The notes under the pieces are model-generated. The model was given only the letters and a program-made list of their open reading frames with translations, made no database searches and had not been told where the DNA came from. 64,000 nt of DNA from an uncultured Cellulophaga sp. (GTDB taxonomy: Bacteria > Bacteroidota > Bacteroidia > Flavobacteriales > Flavobacteriaceae), in the NCBI GenBank assembly GCA_947492955.1, contig CANLOV010000001.1, forward strand, positions 186,001 to 250,000, read 5' to 3'. This document shows, in pieces, positions 55,330 to 63,607 of this stretch (position 1 is the stretch's first letter; every line of letters begins with the position of its first letter). The translations under genes were made by a program, and so were the position numbers.

Positions 55330-55480
55330 TATTTGTAGTAACAGTGAGTTTATATTTTTTGTATCTAAAAAGAGACATAAACGTATGTCTTCGTTTATTG
55401 CTAAATTAAATCAAAAAGGTATATTAAAATAATATTAGTAATAGAATCTCTTGTAGTTGTTAAGCAATTACAGTAATAAA

Positions 55481-56722
55481 TTAGCTTATTTTTATTTTTT
55501 CAGATGCTGTATTTATAGCATTTACATCTATAATCTGTTTTGTAGATTTTGTTACTTGTATGGCTTTAAAATAGTCTACATACATTTTTGTAATGGTAGA
55601 CATAGGTAAAGAGCAAGCAGCTTCGTAATTAGCTTTAGATAACAATATTCTGTTTACATCGTCTGTAATAATATTTTCTATAGCATCTGCTAAGGAATCT
55701 ACATTCTCGGGTTCAAAAAATTCTCCACGATAGCCTTCTTCTTGTACCAAAGTGCTTAAATCTCCTAAATTTGGTAGTGCTACAGCTTTGCCATAACTAC
55801 CAGCTTGGTGTAATACGCCAGAGCTACCTGTAGTTGAGGTATATGGGAAAACAACAACAGCACTATCACTAAAAATTTTAGGAACATCTTCTTCTGGTAC
55901 ATAACCAGTAAAACGCAGTTTGGTAACATGGCTGTATTTTTCTTGCATTTTTTTTAGGTATCCAGGGGTATTAGGGCTATCTGTACCAGCAATTACAATT
56001 TCTATATTTTGTAGACTTCTATTTCTTATTTCTTCTACAGCTTCAATTAAAACTTCTACTTTTTTATAGGTTCCAAATTTTCCAAAAGCCATTACTTGTT
56101 TGGGACCAGGTGGCAAACTGTAATCTGGTTCTGGTGGTGTTTCAAAAGAACCATGTGGAATTAATGCTATATTTTTTGTATTGTATTTTTTTTCTAATAT
56201 GGGAACATATTTACTAATGGTAACTGCCACAATATCAGAAGACAAAACAAATTTTGTTAGGCTAGTTCCTATAAAATTATAAATCTTTTGCAGTATAGGG
56301 TTTTTGGTAAAACCAGCATTTTCTAAGTCTACTTTTTCTAGAATATTATGTAATAAAGAAATCGTAGGTATTTTTTTTAATTTGCATACATAGGGGAGTA
56401 ATAAACCTAAGGCAGCCGGAATTTTTTTATCGCCAAATTTTAAAAATTGTAAATTAAAAAGAACTGCATCTGGCTTGGTATCAGAAATAGCCTTGTTAAC
56501 AGTATACAAGTTGCGATAACTATTAAATTTCCAACATTCTTTTACGGTGATTTTACAGCCCTTTTCAGTAAAGGAAAGGTCTTTTTTATGTTCCGTAACA
56601 TCTGTAATTAATATAAGTTCGGTTACATCTTCTTGTAATCTAAAATGTTTTACAAGGTAATAACCATATTCTGTTAAGGTTACTTTACTAGGCGGGTAGG
56701 CTGTTACAATTGCTAATTTCAT
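55481..56722 (-). CDS. GT4-family glycosyltransferase
   Basis: A 413-residue GT-B glycosyltransferase of family 4. It opens MKLAIVTAYPPSKVTLTEYG, has a typical GT4 middle (VMAFGKFGTYKKVEVLIEAVEEI, IVIAGTDS) and a donor-binding segment with GSSGVLHQAGSYGKAVALPNLG, although the EX7E region is not a textbook copy. It probably extends a lipid-linked oligosaccharide at the cytoplasmic face. The start overlaps the flippase stop by four bases (ATGA), so the two are translationally coupled. Confidence 0.88.
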   Translation of the reverse strand: MKLAIVTAYPPSKVTLTEYGYYLVKHFRLQEDVTELILITDVTEHKKDLSFTEKGCKITVKECWKFNSYRNLYTVNKAISDTKPDAVLFNLQFLKFGDKKIPAALGLLLPYVCKLKKIPTISLLHNILEKVDLENAGFTKNPILQKIYNFIGTSLTKFVLSSDIVAVTISKYVPILEKKYNTKNIALIPHGSFETPPEPDYSLPPGPKQVMAFGKFGTYKKVEVLIEAVEEIRNRSLQNIEIVIAGTDSPNTPGYLKKMQEKYSHVTKLRFTGYVPEEDVPKIFSDSAVVVFPYTSTTGSSGVLHQAGSYGKAVALPNLGDLSTLVQEEGYRGEFFEPENVDSLADAIENIITDDVNRILLSKANYEAACSLPMSTITKMYVDYFKAIQVTKSTKQIIDVNAINTASEKIKIS

Positions 56723-57957
56723 ACCTTAGAATTTTTGTTAAAAAAATAAATTAATTGTAAAATAAGTAATACACTCATGGCTATAATCTGCATCTGTACT
56801 ACTGTTTTTAGGCTGTTGTGGTATAGCACAACCAATACAATTTGAGATAATCCTAAAACCCCTGATAATATTACAGGCATATATTTATCTAGCGATAAAA
56901 AGTAGTACGTAAAAATATTAGAGATGGCAAATAGTGATGTGGCTAAAGCATATTGCCATAACAAACTAGTCATTTCTAAATATGCTCCCCCAAACATTAG
57001 ATTTATAATTAGATTAGGGAATAGGTAGCATGCAATTACAATAACCACAGCGAGTAAGCTTATATAAGAAATGTATTTAAATAGTATAGGACTTGTTGCT
57101 TCTCCGTTTTTTTGTTTTTGTATTACCTGTGGTAAAAGCATCATTACAAACATCCAAGCAACAAAATAAACGACTCTACCAATTAAAGCTAAAGAGGCAT
57201 ATAAGCCAGCATCCATGGCGTTAAAATAGTGTTTCACCAGTAATACATCACTATTATTAATTATGATTTGAGTAAACTCATAACTGGCGGTAAGTATTAA
57301 AAAATTATAAACACGCTTAGCGTTTTCTGGACTTAGTGGTTTTGTATTCCAGAATGAGAAATCTTTTAGGTTAGAAGGAAACATGCCTAAAATAAAGGAG
57401 CATAAAATACCTAAAGCTATTACTGTTCCTGATGCTAATGGAATTATTAGCAAGAAACCCAAAGTAAGTAGCAATCTACTCCACATTTCTGTTTGGTAGG
57501 TAATAGATAGTTTTTTAAACTGAAGCTTACCTTGAAAAACACCTCTGTTTACACTCATTAAAAAATAGAGCGGAATACCCAGTCCAAATATGATAAACAT
57601 CTGGTAGCCATTGGTATTGAATATAACTTGGAGTTTTGTGGAGAAAGCAATTATGAGTAATCCAATTATTAATCCAATTACGAATGCTTGTTTATAGCTT
57701 TTATTTTTAAAATTAGACCATTCCGTACCAGAAAATAATACAGCAAATTTAGTTGTTGCCAATTGGAACGTCATGCCCATAAAAGATAATACCAGTAATA
57801 ATGTAACCAATAAAGCAGCCTCAGAAAAGGCTTCAGGACCTAATAGTCTAACTAAAAGCAAGTTGTATAGGTAGTTACCTCCATTTACAAGAAGTATACT
57901 ACCCATAAACAACTGCTCGGGGGACATTTTATATGAGCTTATTTTTAATGTAGCCAT
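56719..57957 (-). CDS. Oligosaccharide flippase (Wzx-like, MOP superfamily)
   Basis: A 412-residue membrane protein with about twelve hydrophobic helices, the size and pattern of Wzx/polysaccharide-export flippases (MOP superfamily). It flips lipid-linked oligosaccharides across the inner membrane. It is coupled to the GT4 gene and divergent from the TPR/barrel gene across 294 bases that hold a bipartite motif. No Wzy polymerase is identified next to it; the GT-C-like protein may play a role. Confidence 0.85.
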   Translation of the reverse strand: MATLKISSYKMSPEQLFMGSILLVNGGNYLYNLLLVRLLGPEAFSEAALLVTLLLVLSFMGMTFQLATTKFAVLFSGTEWSNFKNKSYKQAFVIGLIIGLLIIAFSTKLQVIFNTNGYQMFIIFGLGIPLYFLMSVNRGVFQGKLQFKKLSITYQTEMWSRLLLTLGFLLIIPLASGTVIALGILCSFILGMFPSNLKDFSFWNTKPLSPENAKRVYNFLILTASYEFTQIIINNSDVLLVKHYFNAMDAGLYASLALIGRVVYFVAWMFVMMLLPQVIQKQKNGEATSPILFKYISYISLLAVVIVIACYLFPNLIINLMFGGAYLEMTSLLWQYALATSLFAISNIFTYYFLSLDKYMPVILSGVLGLSQIVLVVLYHNSLKTVVQMQIIAMSVLLILQLIYFFNKNSKV

Positions 57958-58106
57958 TATTTTAAAAAAACTAAGTAGGTTAAAGTATAACGTTCAAGAT
58001 ATAAAATATTGTAGTATTTTACTTACATTATTAAATATTTATTTTATTTATATAGATTCTTTGTTATTACAAATATGCTATGGAAAGACAACTATTAATG
58101 GGTGTA

Positions 58107-58139
58107 GTAGACAGTTAAACAATTACTGTAGACGAATGG
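58107..58139. promoter_or_regulatory. Bipartite regulatory motif, copy B
   Basis: GTAGACAGTTAAA (58107-58119), CAATTA and CTGTAGACGAATGG (58126-58139), 112 bases before the TPR/barrel gene, in the same order as at 48146-48182. The two GTAGAC cores lie 21 bases apart, two helical turns. Confidence 0.5.
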
Positions 58140-58251
58140 AAATATAATAACTGTGGATTTAAATAGGGCTTAACTAATTTTAAAAAACAAGCTTAATGCT
58201 AATAATAATACATCTTAAGCGTTCTTTAATATGTAGTTAAAATCTTACTTT

Positions 58252-60309
58252 ATGTTTAAAAGGAAAATTATTTATATTTTATACTTTGTTTGTTGCTCTA
58301 CTATGGGGCAACAAAGTATGCAAGAAGGTTTTCAGTTGTTAGAAACAGGTGATTTTAAAGCTGCAAAGGTTTTTTTTAAGTCTTATTTAGATAATTATCC
58401 TAAAAATAAAACGGCTAATATTTGTTATGGGAGAGCATTGGGTTTAAGTGGTAATCCTTTAGAAGCAAATACATTATTTAATAATTTAGTTGCAGTATAT
58501 CCAAATGATTTTGAAGTAAAATTAAATTATTACGAGTCTTTTCTTTGGGCAAAAAAATATAAGGAGGCTAAGCCATTGTATAAAAAAATGCTAATAGAAA
58601 ACTCGGATAATTTTGCGGCAAATTTAGGCTATGCAAATACTTTATCTAACTTAAAAGAATACCCCCAGGCATTAGCGCAAATAAACAAAACAATTGCTCT
58701 AGATACAGTAAATAAAAGTGCTAAAATATCTAGAAAATATATACTATTAGGCTATGCAAATATGCTGGTGAATAAGCAAAATTATAAAAAAGGAAAAGAG
58801 CTATTAATAGCTATATTTAAAGATTTTTCAGAAGATAAAGAAGCTCTTTTGAATCTTGCTAATTTATATCTTATAAAAAAAGAAACAGATAAGGCCATAC
58901 AAACTTATAGTAGGTTAATTAAAACACCAGAGGATTCTATTACTGCTTTAAACGGAATAGCATTAGCTCATCATATTGCAAAAAAAGATAAGAACGCACT
59001 AGATGTAGCAATGTTATCTATGGATAAGGTTAAAAATAAGGAAGGAGAAATAAAAGAACGTTCACAAGAACGATATGTACAGGCTTTAATATGGAATAGA
59101 AAATTTAAAAAGGCAGAACAGCAGATTACAAAGCTATCTCATAAGCATACAAATCGTAATTGGGTATTAGGTTTAAAAGCTACTTTAAGTATGTATAAGG
59201 GAGATTTTAAAGAGAGCATTAAAAATTACGATGCTATTTTAAAGAATGATAGTGTTTCTTTTGACGGTAATTTAGGAAAAGCTAATGCATTATTTGCAAA
59301 TGGTAATACCAAATTGGCGTACAAGGGAGCTTATAATACTTTAAGTATATATAAGAACCAGAAAGATGCTTTAGCGTTTATAAAGAAGTTAAATCTTATG
59401 CATACCCCAAGTATAGAAGAACATTTTGCATACACATTTGATAATGGAAATAATATTGCCTTTTATACCACAACTACTACACAGTTTCCATTAGCTACAA
59501 ATTTTAGTGCTAATTTTTCATATCAATATAGAACAACAGAAAATACGGTAACAAACAACAAAGCAAATTCACATATTGTACTCGGAGGATTTAGCTATAA
59601 AATATTACCTAAAATTACTTTTAAACCTATTGTAGGAATTAATATATCTAGCTATAATACTACGAGTTACAGCCAGCCAGTATTGGATTTAAGGCTAAAA
59701 ACAAAACCATTTAAGTTACAGCATTTAGAAATAGGATACCAAAGAGAAGTACAAAATTTTAATGCAGATTTAATACAACGAGAAATTGTAATGAATCATT
59801 ATGGCGTTAATTATAATTTAGCAACAAATATAAATTTGGGGTGGTATACACAATTTATGTACACACAGCAGAGCGATGCTAATGAAAGAAATTTGTTTTT
59901 TACTTCTCTGTATTATTCAATGTTTAAAAAACCAATAGTGAAATTAGGCTTTAATTACCAGTATATAGGTTTTGCAGCACAAGTGCCTACTATTTATTTT
60001 AGTCCAGAAAAGTATAATGTAATGGAACTATTTGCAGAGGTTCGAGGAACAATTAATAAGAAAACTAATTATTTAGTAAGTATGGCTGCTGGTTCGCAAC
60101 AAATAGTTAATAATGATAGAAATACTGTTTTTAGAGCTGAAACAAGTTTGCAGCATCAGTTTACGGAACGTTTTTCGGGAAATATATATGGTAAATACAG
60201 TAATATAGCTTCTGTAACAGCTTCGGGCTTTGAGTTTACCGAGATAGGTTTTAAACTAAAATGGTTGTTAACTAAGAAACCACTGTTTTATAAGAAGATT
60301 AAAAATTAA
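58252..60309 (+). CDS. TPR protein with C-terminal outer-membrane beta-barrel
   Basis: A 685-residue exported protein. The signal peptide ends near residue 20 (MGQQ). Residues 20-385 are TPR-like repeats, and residues about 395-685 have the alternating aromatic/polar strand pattern of an outer-membrane barrel (YaiO-like), ending WLLTKKPLFY. The layout recalls PgaA and BcsC, which pass exopolysaccharide through the outer membrane, although their barrels are sequence-diverse. It lies opposite the flippase across the motif-bearing region. Its stop overlaps a small minus-strand gene. Confidence 0.78.
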   Translation: MFKRKIIYILYFVCCSTMGQQSMQEGFQLLETGDFKAAKVFFKSYLDNYPKNKTANICYGRALGLSGNPLEANTLFNNLVAVYPNDFEVKLNYYESFLWAKKYKEAKPLYKKMLIENSDNFAANLGYANTLSNLKEYPQALAQINKTIALDTVNKSAKISRKYILLGYANMLVNKQNYKKGKELLIAIFKDFSEDKEALLNLANLYLIKKETDKAIQTYSRLIKTPEDSITALNGIALAHHIAKKDKNALDVAMLSMDKVKNKEGEIKERSQERYVQALIWNRKFKKAEQQITKLSHKHTNRNWVLGLKATLSMYKGDFKESIKNYDAILKNDSVSFDGNLGKANALFANGNTKLAYKGAYNTLSIYKNQKDALAFIKKLNLMHTPSIEEHFAYTFDNGNNIAFYTTTTTQFPLATNFSANFSYQYRTTENTVTNNKANSHIVLGGFSYKILPKITFKPIVGINISSYNTTSYSQPVLDLRLKTKPFKLQHLEIGYQREVQNFNADLIQREIVMNHYGVNYNLATNINLGWYTQFMYTQQSDANERNLFFTSLYYSMFKKPIVKLGFNYQYIGFAAQVPTIYFSPEKYNVMELFAEVRGTINKKTNYLVSMAAGSQQIVNNDRNTVFRAETSLQHQFTERFSGNIYGKYSNIASVTASGFEFTEIGFKLKWLLTKKPLFYKKIKN

Positions 60310-60476
60310 TCAAAGGCAAACCCGGTAATTACTCTATAAATAAAGGCATATAACACCATAGAAAACATAATAAAACTGAACCAAGCAAAAGCTTTAAAAT
60401 AATTTTTAACGATTAGGTTTCCTAGATTTTTAAATCCTTCTACATAAATGTTTTTAACTAGCGATAATGTTTTCAT
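60306..60476 (-). CDS. Small membrane protein, 56 residues, copy 1 (DUF6747-like)
   Basis: A 56-residue peptide, MKTLSLVKNIYVEGFKNLG at the start and RVITGFAFD at the end, with one hydrophobic helix (residues about 28-48). It is nearly the same as the gene 42 bases upstream. The pattern is that of a small flavobacterial family that I believe is DUF6747. Function is unknown. The stop TTA overlaps the TPR gene's stop codon. Confidence 0.82.
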   Translation of the reverse strand: MKTLSLVKNIYVEGFKNLGNLIVKNYFKAFAWFSFIMFSMVLYAFIYRVITGFAFD

Positions 60477-60517
60477 GATTTTTTTAATTTGAGGTTGCTG
60501 AAATAAAAATTATAAGA

Positions 60518-60688
60518 TTAATCAAAAGCAAATCCGGTAACTACTCTATAAATAAAGGCATACAATACCATAGAGAACATAATAAAACTGAACCAAGCAA
60601 AAGCTTTAAAATAATTTTTAACGATTAAGTTTCCTAAGTTTTTAAATCCGTCTACATAAATGTTTTTAACTAGTGATAATGTTTTCAT
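60518..60688 (-). CDS. Small membrane protein, 56 residues, copy 2 (DUF6747-like)
   Basis: A second 56-residue copy (MKTLSLVKNIYVDGFKNLG...RVVTGFAFD); it differs from copy 1 at only two positions visible in the protein (E13D, I50V). An in-frame ATG 45 bases further upstream is ignored because the copy-1 start aligns with the internal ATG. The pair is a tandem duplication with a 212-base period. Small membrane peptides of this kind may modulate larger membrane complexes. Confidence 0.82.
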   Translation of the reverse strand: MKTLSLVKNIYVDGFKNLGNLIVKNYFKAFAWFSFIMFSMVLYAFIYRVVTGFAFD

Positions 60689-60975
60689 AATTATATTTTT
60701 TTGGTTGTTTATTTGATGACAAAGTTGGGGCAACTATGATCTTTACAGACAAAAAAATTGACAAAACGATAAAAATTAAAGTTAAAATGTATAAAAAAAT
60801 ACGCGATAACGATGAAGTGTAAACTATACCGTTTAACGCATAAGGTGTAAAAAAGATGAATGGATTATTTCGACCGTTTATCTGTATAGTACTACTAAGA
60901 TTGATGTTACAGATGTATGTTATTTATAAAAAAATAGTTAGCCAATTTTTCTTCTAAAGCGTAAATAAGGCATTT

Positions 60976-61689
60976 TTATTTTAGTAAGTTTAAACGACGC
61001 ATTAATTCTGGTCTATTAGAACGGCTAATAGGAATTACACTTTTCTTTATAAGAACACTATTATCTTCTATATCTATAATTTTAGAAAAGTTAATAATAT
61101 AAGAACGGTGTATTTGTATAAAAATATTTACGGGAAGTTTTTCTTTTATTTTTTTTAAAGTGTTGTGTACTCTATAATCCTTAGTTTCTGTCTTTACAGC
61201 AATATAATCGCCCTGAGCTTCTATAAATAAAATTTCATTAAACTTTAATTTAATTAAGCGTCTGTCTATATTAATGTATAGTTCGTTATTAATAGAGGAT
61301 TGTTCGTTGGTGTTAGTAGGAGCTACAGGAGTATTCGTAATTGCATTTTCTATTTTTAGCACAGACTTTTCAAATCTTTCTTTTGTAATTGGTTTAACTA
61401 AATAGTCTACAATTGCTTCGTATTCATAAGCTTCGATGGCAAAATTTTTATCGGAAGTAATTAATACAATTTTAGGAGGGTTTTTTAAAGTCTGTATAAA
61501 ATCGAAACCCGTAAACATTGGCATATGAATATCTAAAAAGATAACATCTACTGTATTTTGATTTAAAAATTTAATTGCTTCTATAGCACTAGAAAATTCT
61601 TCTATAGCATTTAAGTTGGGAGTAATGCTACATAGTTGGGCAACAATTGCTCTTGCTGCAGCTTCATCATCTATAATAATACAATTCAT
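60976..61689 (-). CDS. LytTR family response regulator
   Basis: A 237-residue response regulator: receiver domain (D7/D8, phosphoacceptor D53 in IFLDIHMP, K99 in LVKP) and a C-terminal LytTR DNA-binding domain (residues about 132-237, with INIDRRLIKLKFNEILFIEAQGDYIAVKT and FIQIHRSYIINFSKI). It controls transcription through direct-repeat sites. It is the last gene of the H-NOX/kinase/Hpt operon, starting three bases after the Hpt stop. Confidence 0.93.
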   Translation of the reverse strand: MNCIIIDDEAAARAIVAQLCSITPNLNAIEEFSSAIEAIKFLNQNTVDVIFLDIHMPMFTGFDFIQTLKNPPKIVLITSDKNFAIEAYEYEAIVDYLVKPITKERFEKSVLKIENAITNTPVAPTNTNEQSSINNELYINIDRRLIKLKFNEILFIEAQGDYIAVKTETKDYRVHNTLKKIKEKLPVNIFIQIHRSYIINFSKIIDIEDNSVLIKKSVIPISRSNRPELMRRLNLLK

Positions 61690-61692
61690 AAT

Positions 61693-62013
61693 TTATAAAT
61701 CTTTAATATATACTTCTATTGTTTCTAATACGTTTAAAAACGAAGCATGTAAATTTGTATTTTCTTCTAATAATTCTTCTTCATAAGTTACTGCTAACCG
61801 ATAGCCTTGTTGTAGCCCCAGAACATTAAACTTATGTTTTAACTTATGTACAACGGCAGCAGTATTTATGTAATTACGTTTAGTATAATAACTAATGTAC
61901 TCTTGTTTTTCTTGCGGAAACTCCTTTTTAATAATAGCAATGAACTTTGCTTTAAAAGCCTCATCGTCTCCTGCCAATTCGTTTATATAATTTATGTTGG
62001 GAGTTTCTTGCAT
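61693..62013 (-). CDS. Hpt domain phosphotransfer protein
   Basis: A 106-residue histidine phosphotransfer (Hpt) protein. The helical bundle has the phosphorylation site H56 in VVHKLKHKFNVLG, in which the usual H-x-L-K-G is changed to H-K-L-K-H. It probably carries phosphate between the histidine kinase system and the LytTR response regulator. Three bases separate it from the regulator and one base from the kinase stop. The site is a close but not perfect match. Confidence 0.87.
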   Translation of the reverse strand: MQETPNINYINELAGDDEAFKAKFIAIIKKEFPQEKQEYISYYTKRNYINTAAVVHKLKHKFNVLGLQQGYRLAVTYEEELLEENTNLHASFLNVLETIEVYIKDL

Positions 62014-62014
62014 A

Positions 62015-63607
62015 TTATTTTTTTAATGTAAAATAAAAAGTAGTTCCAATATTTAATTCACTGCTTAACCATACGTTGCCTTCATATAATTGCACTATTT
62101 TTTTAACAATAGATAATCCTATACCTGTAGAACGTTCATTACTACCAATAGATTGAAAAATTTCGAATATTTTTTTATGATATTCTTTCGGAATACCAAC
62201 ACCATTGTCTTTAATACTAAATTGCCAATACTTTTTTTTGTCTTCGCAGTCTATTTCTACAATCCCTTTTTCCTTTTTTATATGTACTACTGCGTTGCTT
62301 ATAAAGTTCTGAAATAGCTGATGTATTTTAGTTTTATCGGCCATAATGGTAGGGAGCTTATTTTTTATAATTACTTCTACATGGTCTGGAATATAAATAA
62401 TACTTGTAATATCATCTATAACCGTATTTACATCTACTAGAGTATTATCCAAATTATCACTTTTAATGGTAGAGTATTTTAAAATACCATCAATTAGTTT
62501 ATCCATGGCTTCTACCTTTTCTTGCATTAGTGTTAAGTTGGTTTTGCCATTATCGTCTAATATATCCTTATAATCTTCATTAAGCCAAGTAGCCAAGGCA
62601 CTAATACTTCTTAAAGGAGATTTAAGATCATGGGATACTATGTGTGCATATTCTTGTAATCCTTTATTGCTATATTCTAATTCTTTTAATAACTTTTCTT
62701 TTTGTAGTTCTAAATTACGTTGCTCTGTAATATCTTCTATCATTGCAATTTGGTAGGCAATTTCTCCGTTTTCTTTTTTGTATGCATTTACAGAGGTTTT
62801 AGCAAGTAATGTAGTTTTATCTTTTCTAATATATTTTTTTATAATGGTAAAATTATCTAATTGATTAGTGTTCATCTTATCCATTAATTCTATAGATGCG
62901 TCTATGTCTTCTGGCGCAGAGATATCTTTTACACTTAGTTTTTTAAGTTCGGCTTCTGAGTATCCTATTAATTTTATAAATGTTTGATTTGCTTTTACAA
63001 TTTTACCATTTTCTGTTAGTACAATACTTAAAGGTGAGTTCTCTACAATAATATCTAATTGTGTTTTTTGTTCTGATAACAGGTGTTTTATTTCTGTTTC
63101 TTGAGTAATATCTCTAATAATACCTTGTGCAGCAATTGGTTTTTTGTTCTTATCGTAAATTAAGCTGCTATTAATTTGCACATACTTCTCAGACTTATCT
63201 TTTGTAATTATTTTAGCGTGATAATTTTTTAAAATGCCTACTTTTTTTAGTGAAGCAAAAGATTCTACAGTATATTTTATATAATCTTTATGTACAATAT
63301 TAGCAAGGTTTAAGTTCTCTATTGTATGATCATAGCCTAAAAATTCTTTAGCAGAAATATTCATGTTTATAACATTAAATTGCATATCCATAACAACATA
63401 AGGGTCAATAATGTTAATAAAAACGCCATCTAATTCAGCTGTTTTTTCATTAAGAAAATTTTCTAATCTATTATTAGTTTCCTTTAAATGATGAGAAACA
63501 TCGTAAAGTTCTTTAGACTTTTCTTCTAAAATTTTTTCAGCTTGCTGGCGTGCTTTTTTTTGTCTTTCTAAAGCACGTTTAAGCATTAAAACTTCTTTGC
63601 TATCCAT
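62015..63607 (-). CDS. PAS-domain sensor histidine kinase
   Basis: A 530-residue kinase. The start ATG at 63607 (MDSKEVLMLKRALERQ) is preferred because it overlaps the upstream stop as ATGGATAG; an ATG at 63619 is also possible. A coiled coil (residues 8-55) leads to PAS domains (about 65-180 and 190-300). The kinase core has H326 in IVSHDLKSPL, the N-box, and G-boxes KDNGVGIPKEYHKKIF and STGIGLSIVKKIV. It is a soluble sensor, likely activated by the H-NOX protein next to it, and has no receiver domain, so it should need the separate Hpt and regulator. Confidence 0.93.
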   Translation of the reverse strand: MDSKEVLMLKRALERQKKARQQAEKILEEKSKELYDVSHHLKETNNRLENFLNEKTAELDGVFINIIDPYVVMDMQFNVINMNISAKEFLGYDHTIENLNLANIVHKDYIKYTVESFASLKKVGILKNYHAKIITKDKSEKYVQINSSLIYDKNKKPIAAQGIIRDITQETEIKHLLSEQKTQLDIIVENSPLSIVLTENGKIVKANQTFIKLIGYSEAELKKLSVKDISAPEDIDASIELMDKMNTNQLDNFTIIKKYIRKDKTTLLAKTSVNAYKKENGEIAYQIAMIEDITEQRNLELQKEKLLKELEYSNKGLQEYAHIVSHDLKSPLRSISALATWLNEDYKDILDDNGKTNLTLMQEKVEAMDKLIDGILKYSTIKSDNLDNTLVDVNTVIDDITSIIYIPDHVEVIIKNKLPTIMADKTKIHQLFQNFISNAVVHIKKEKGIVEIDCEDKKKYWQFSIKDNGVGIPKEYHKKIFEIFQSIGSNERSTGIGLSIVKKIVQLYEGNVWLSSELNIGTTFYFTLKK

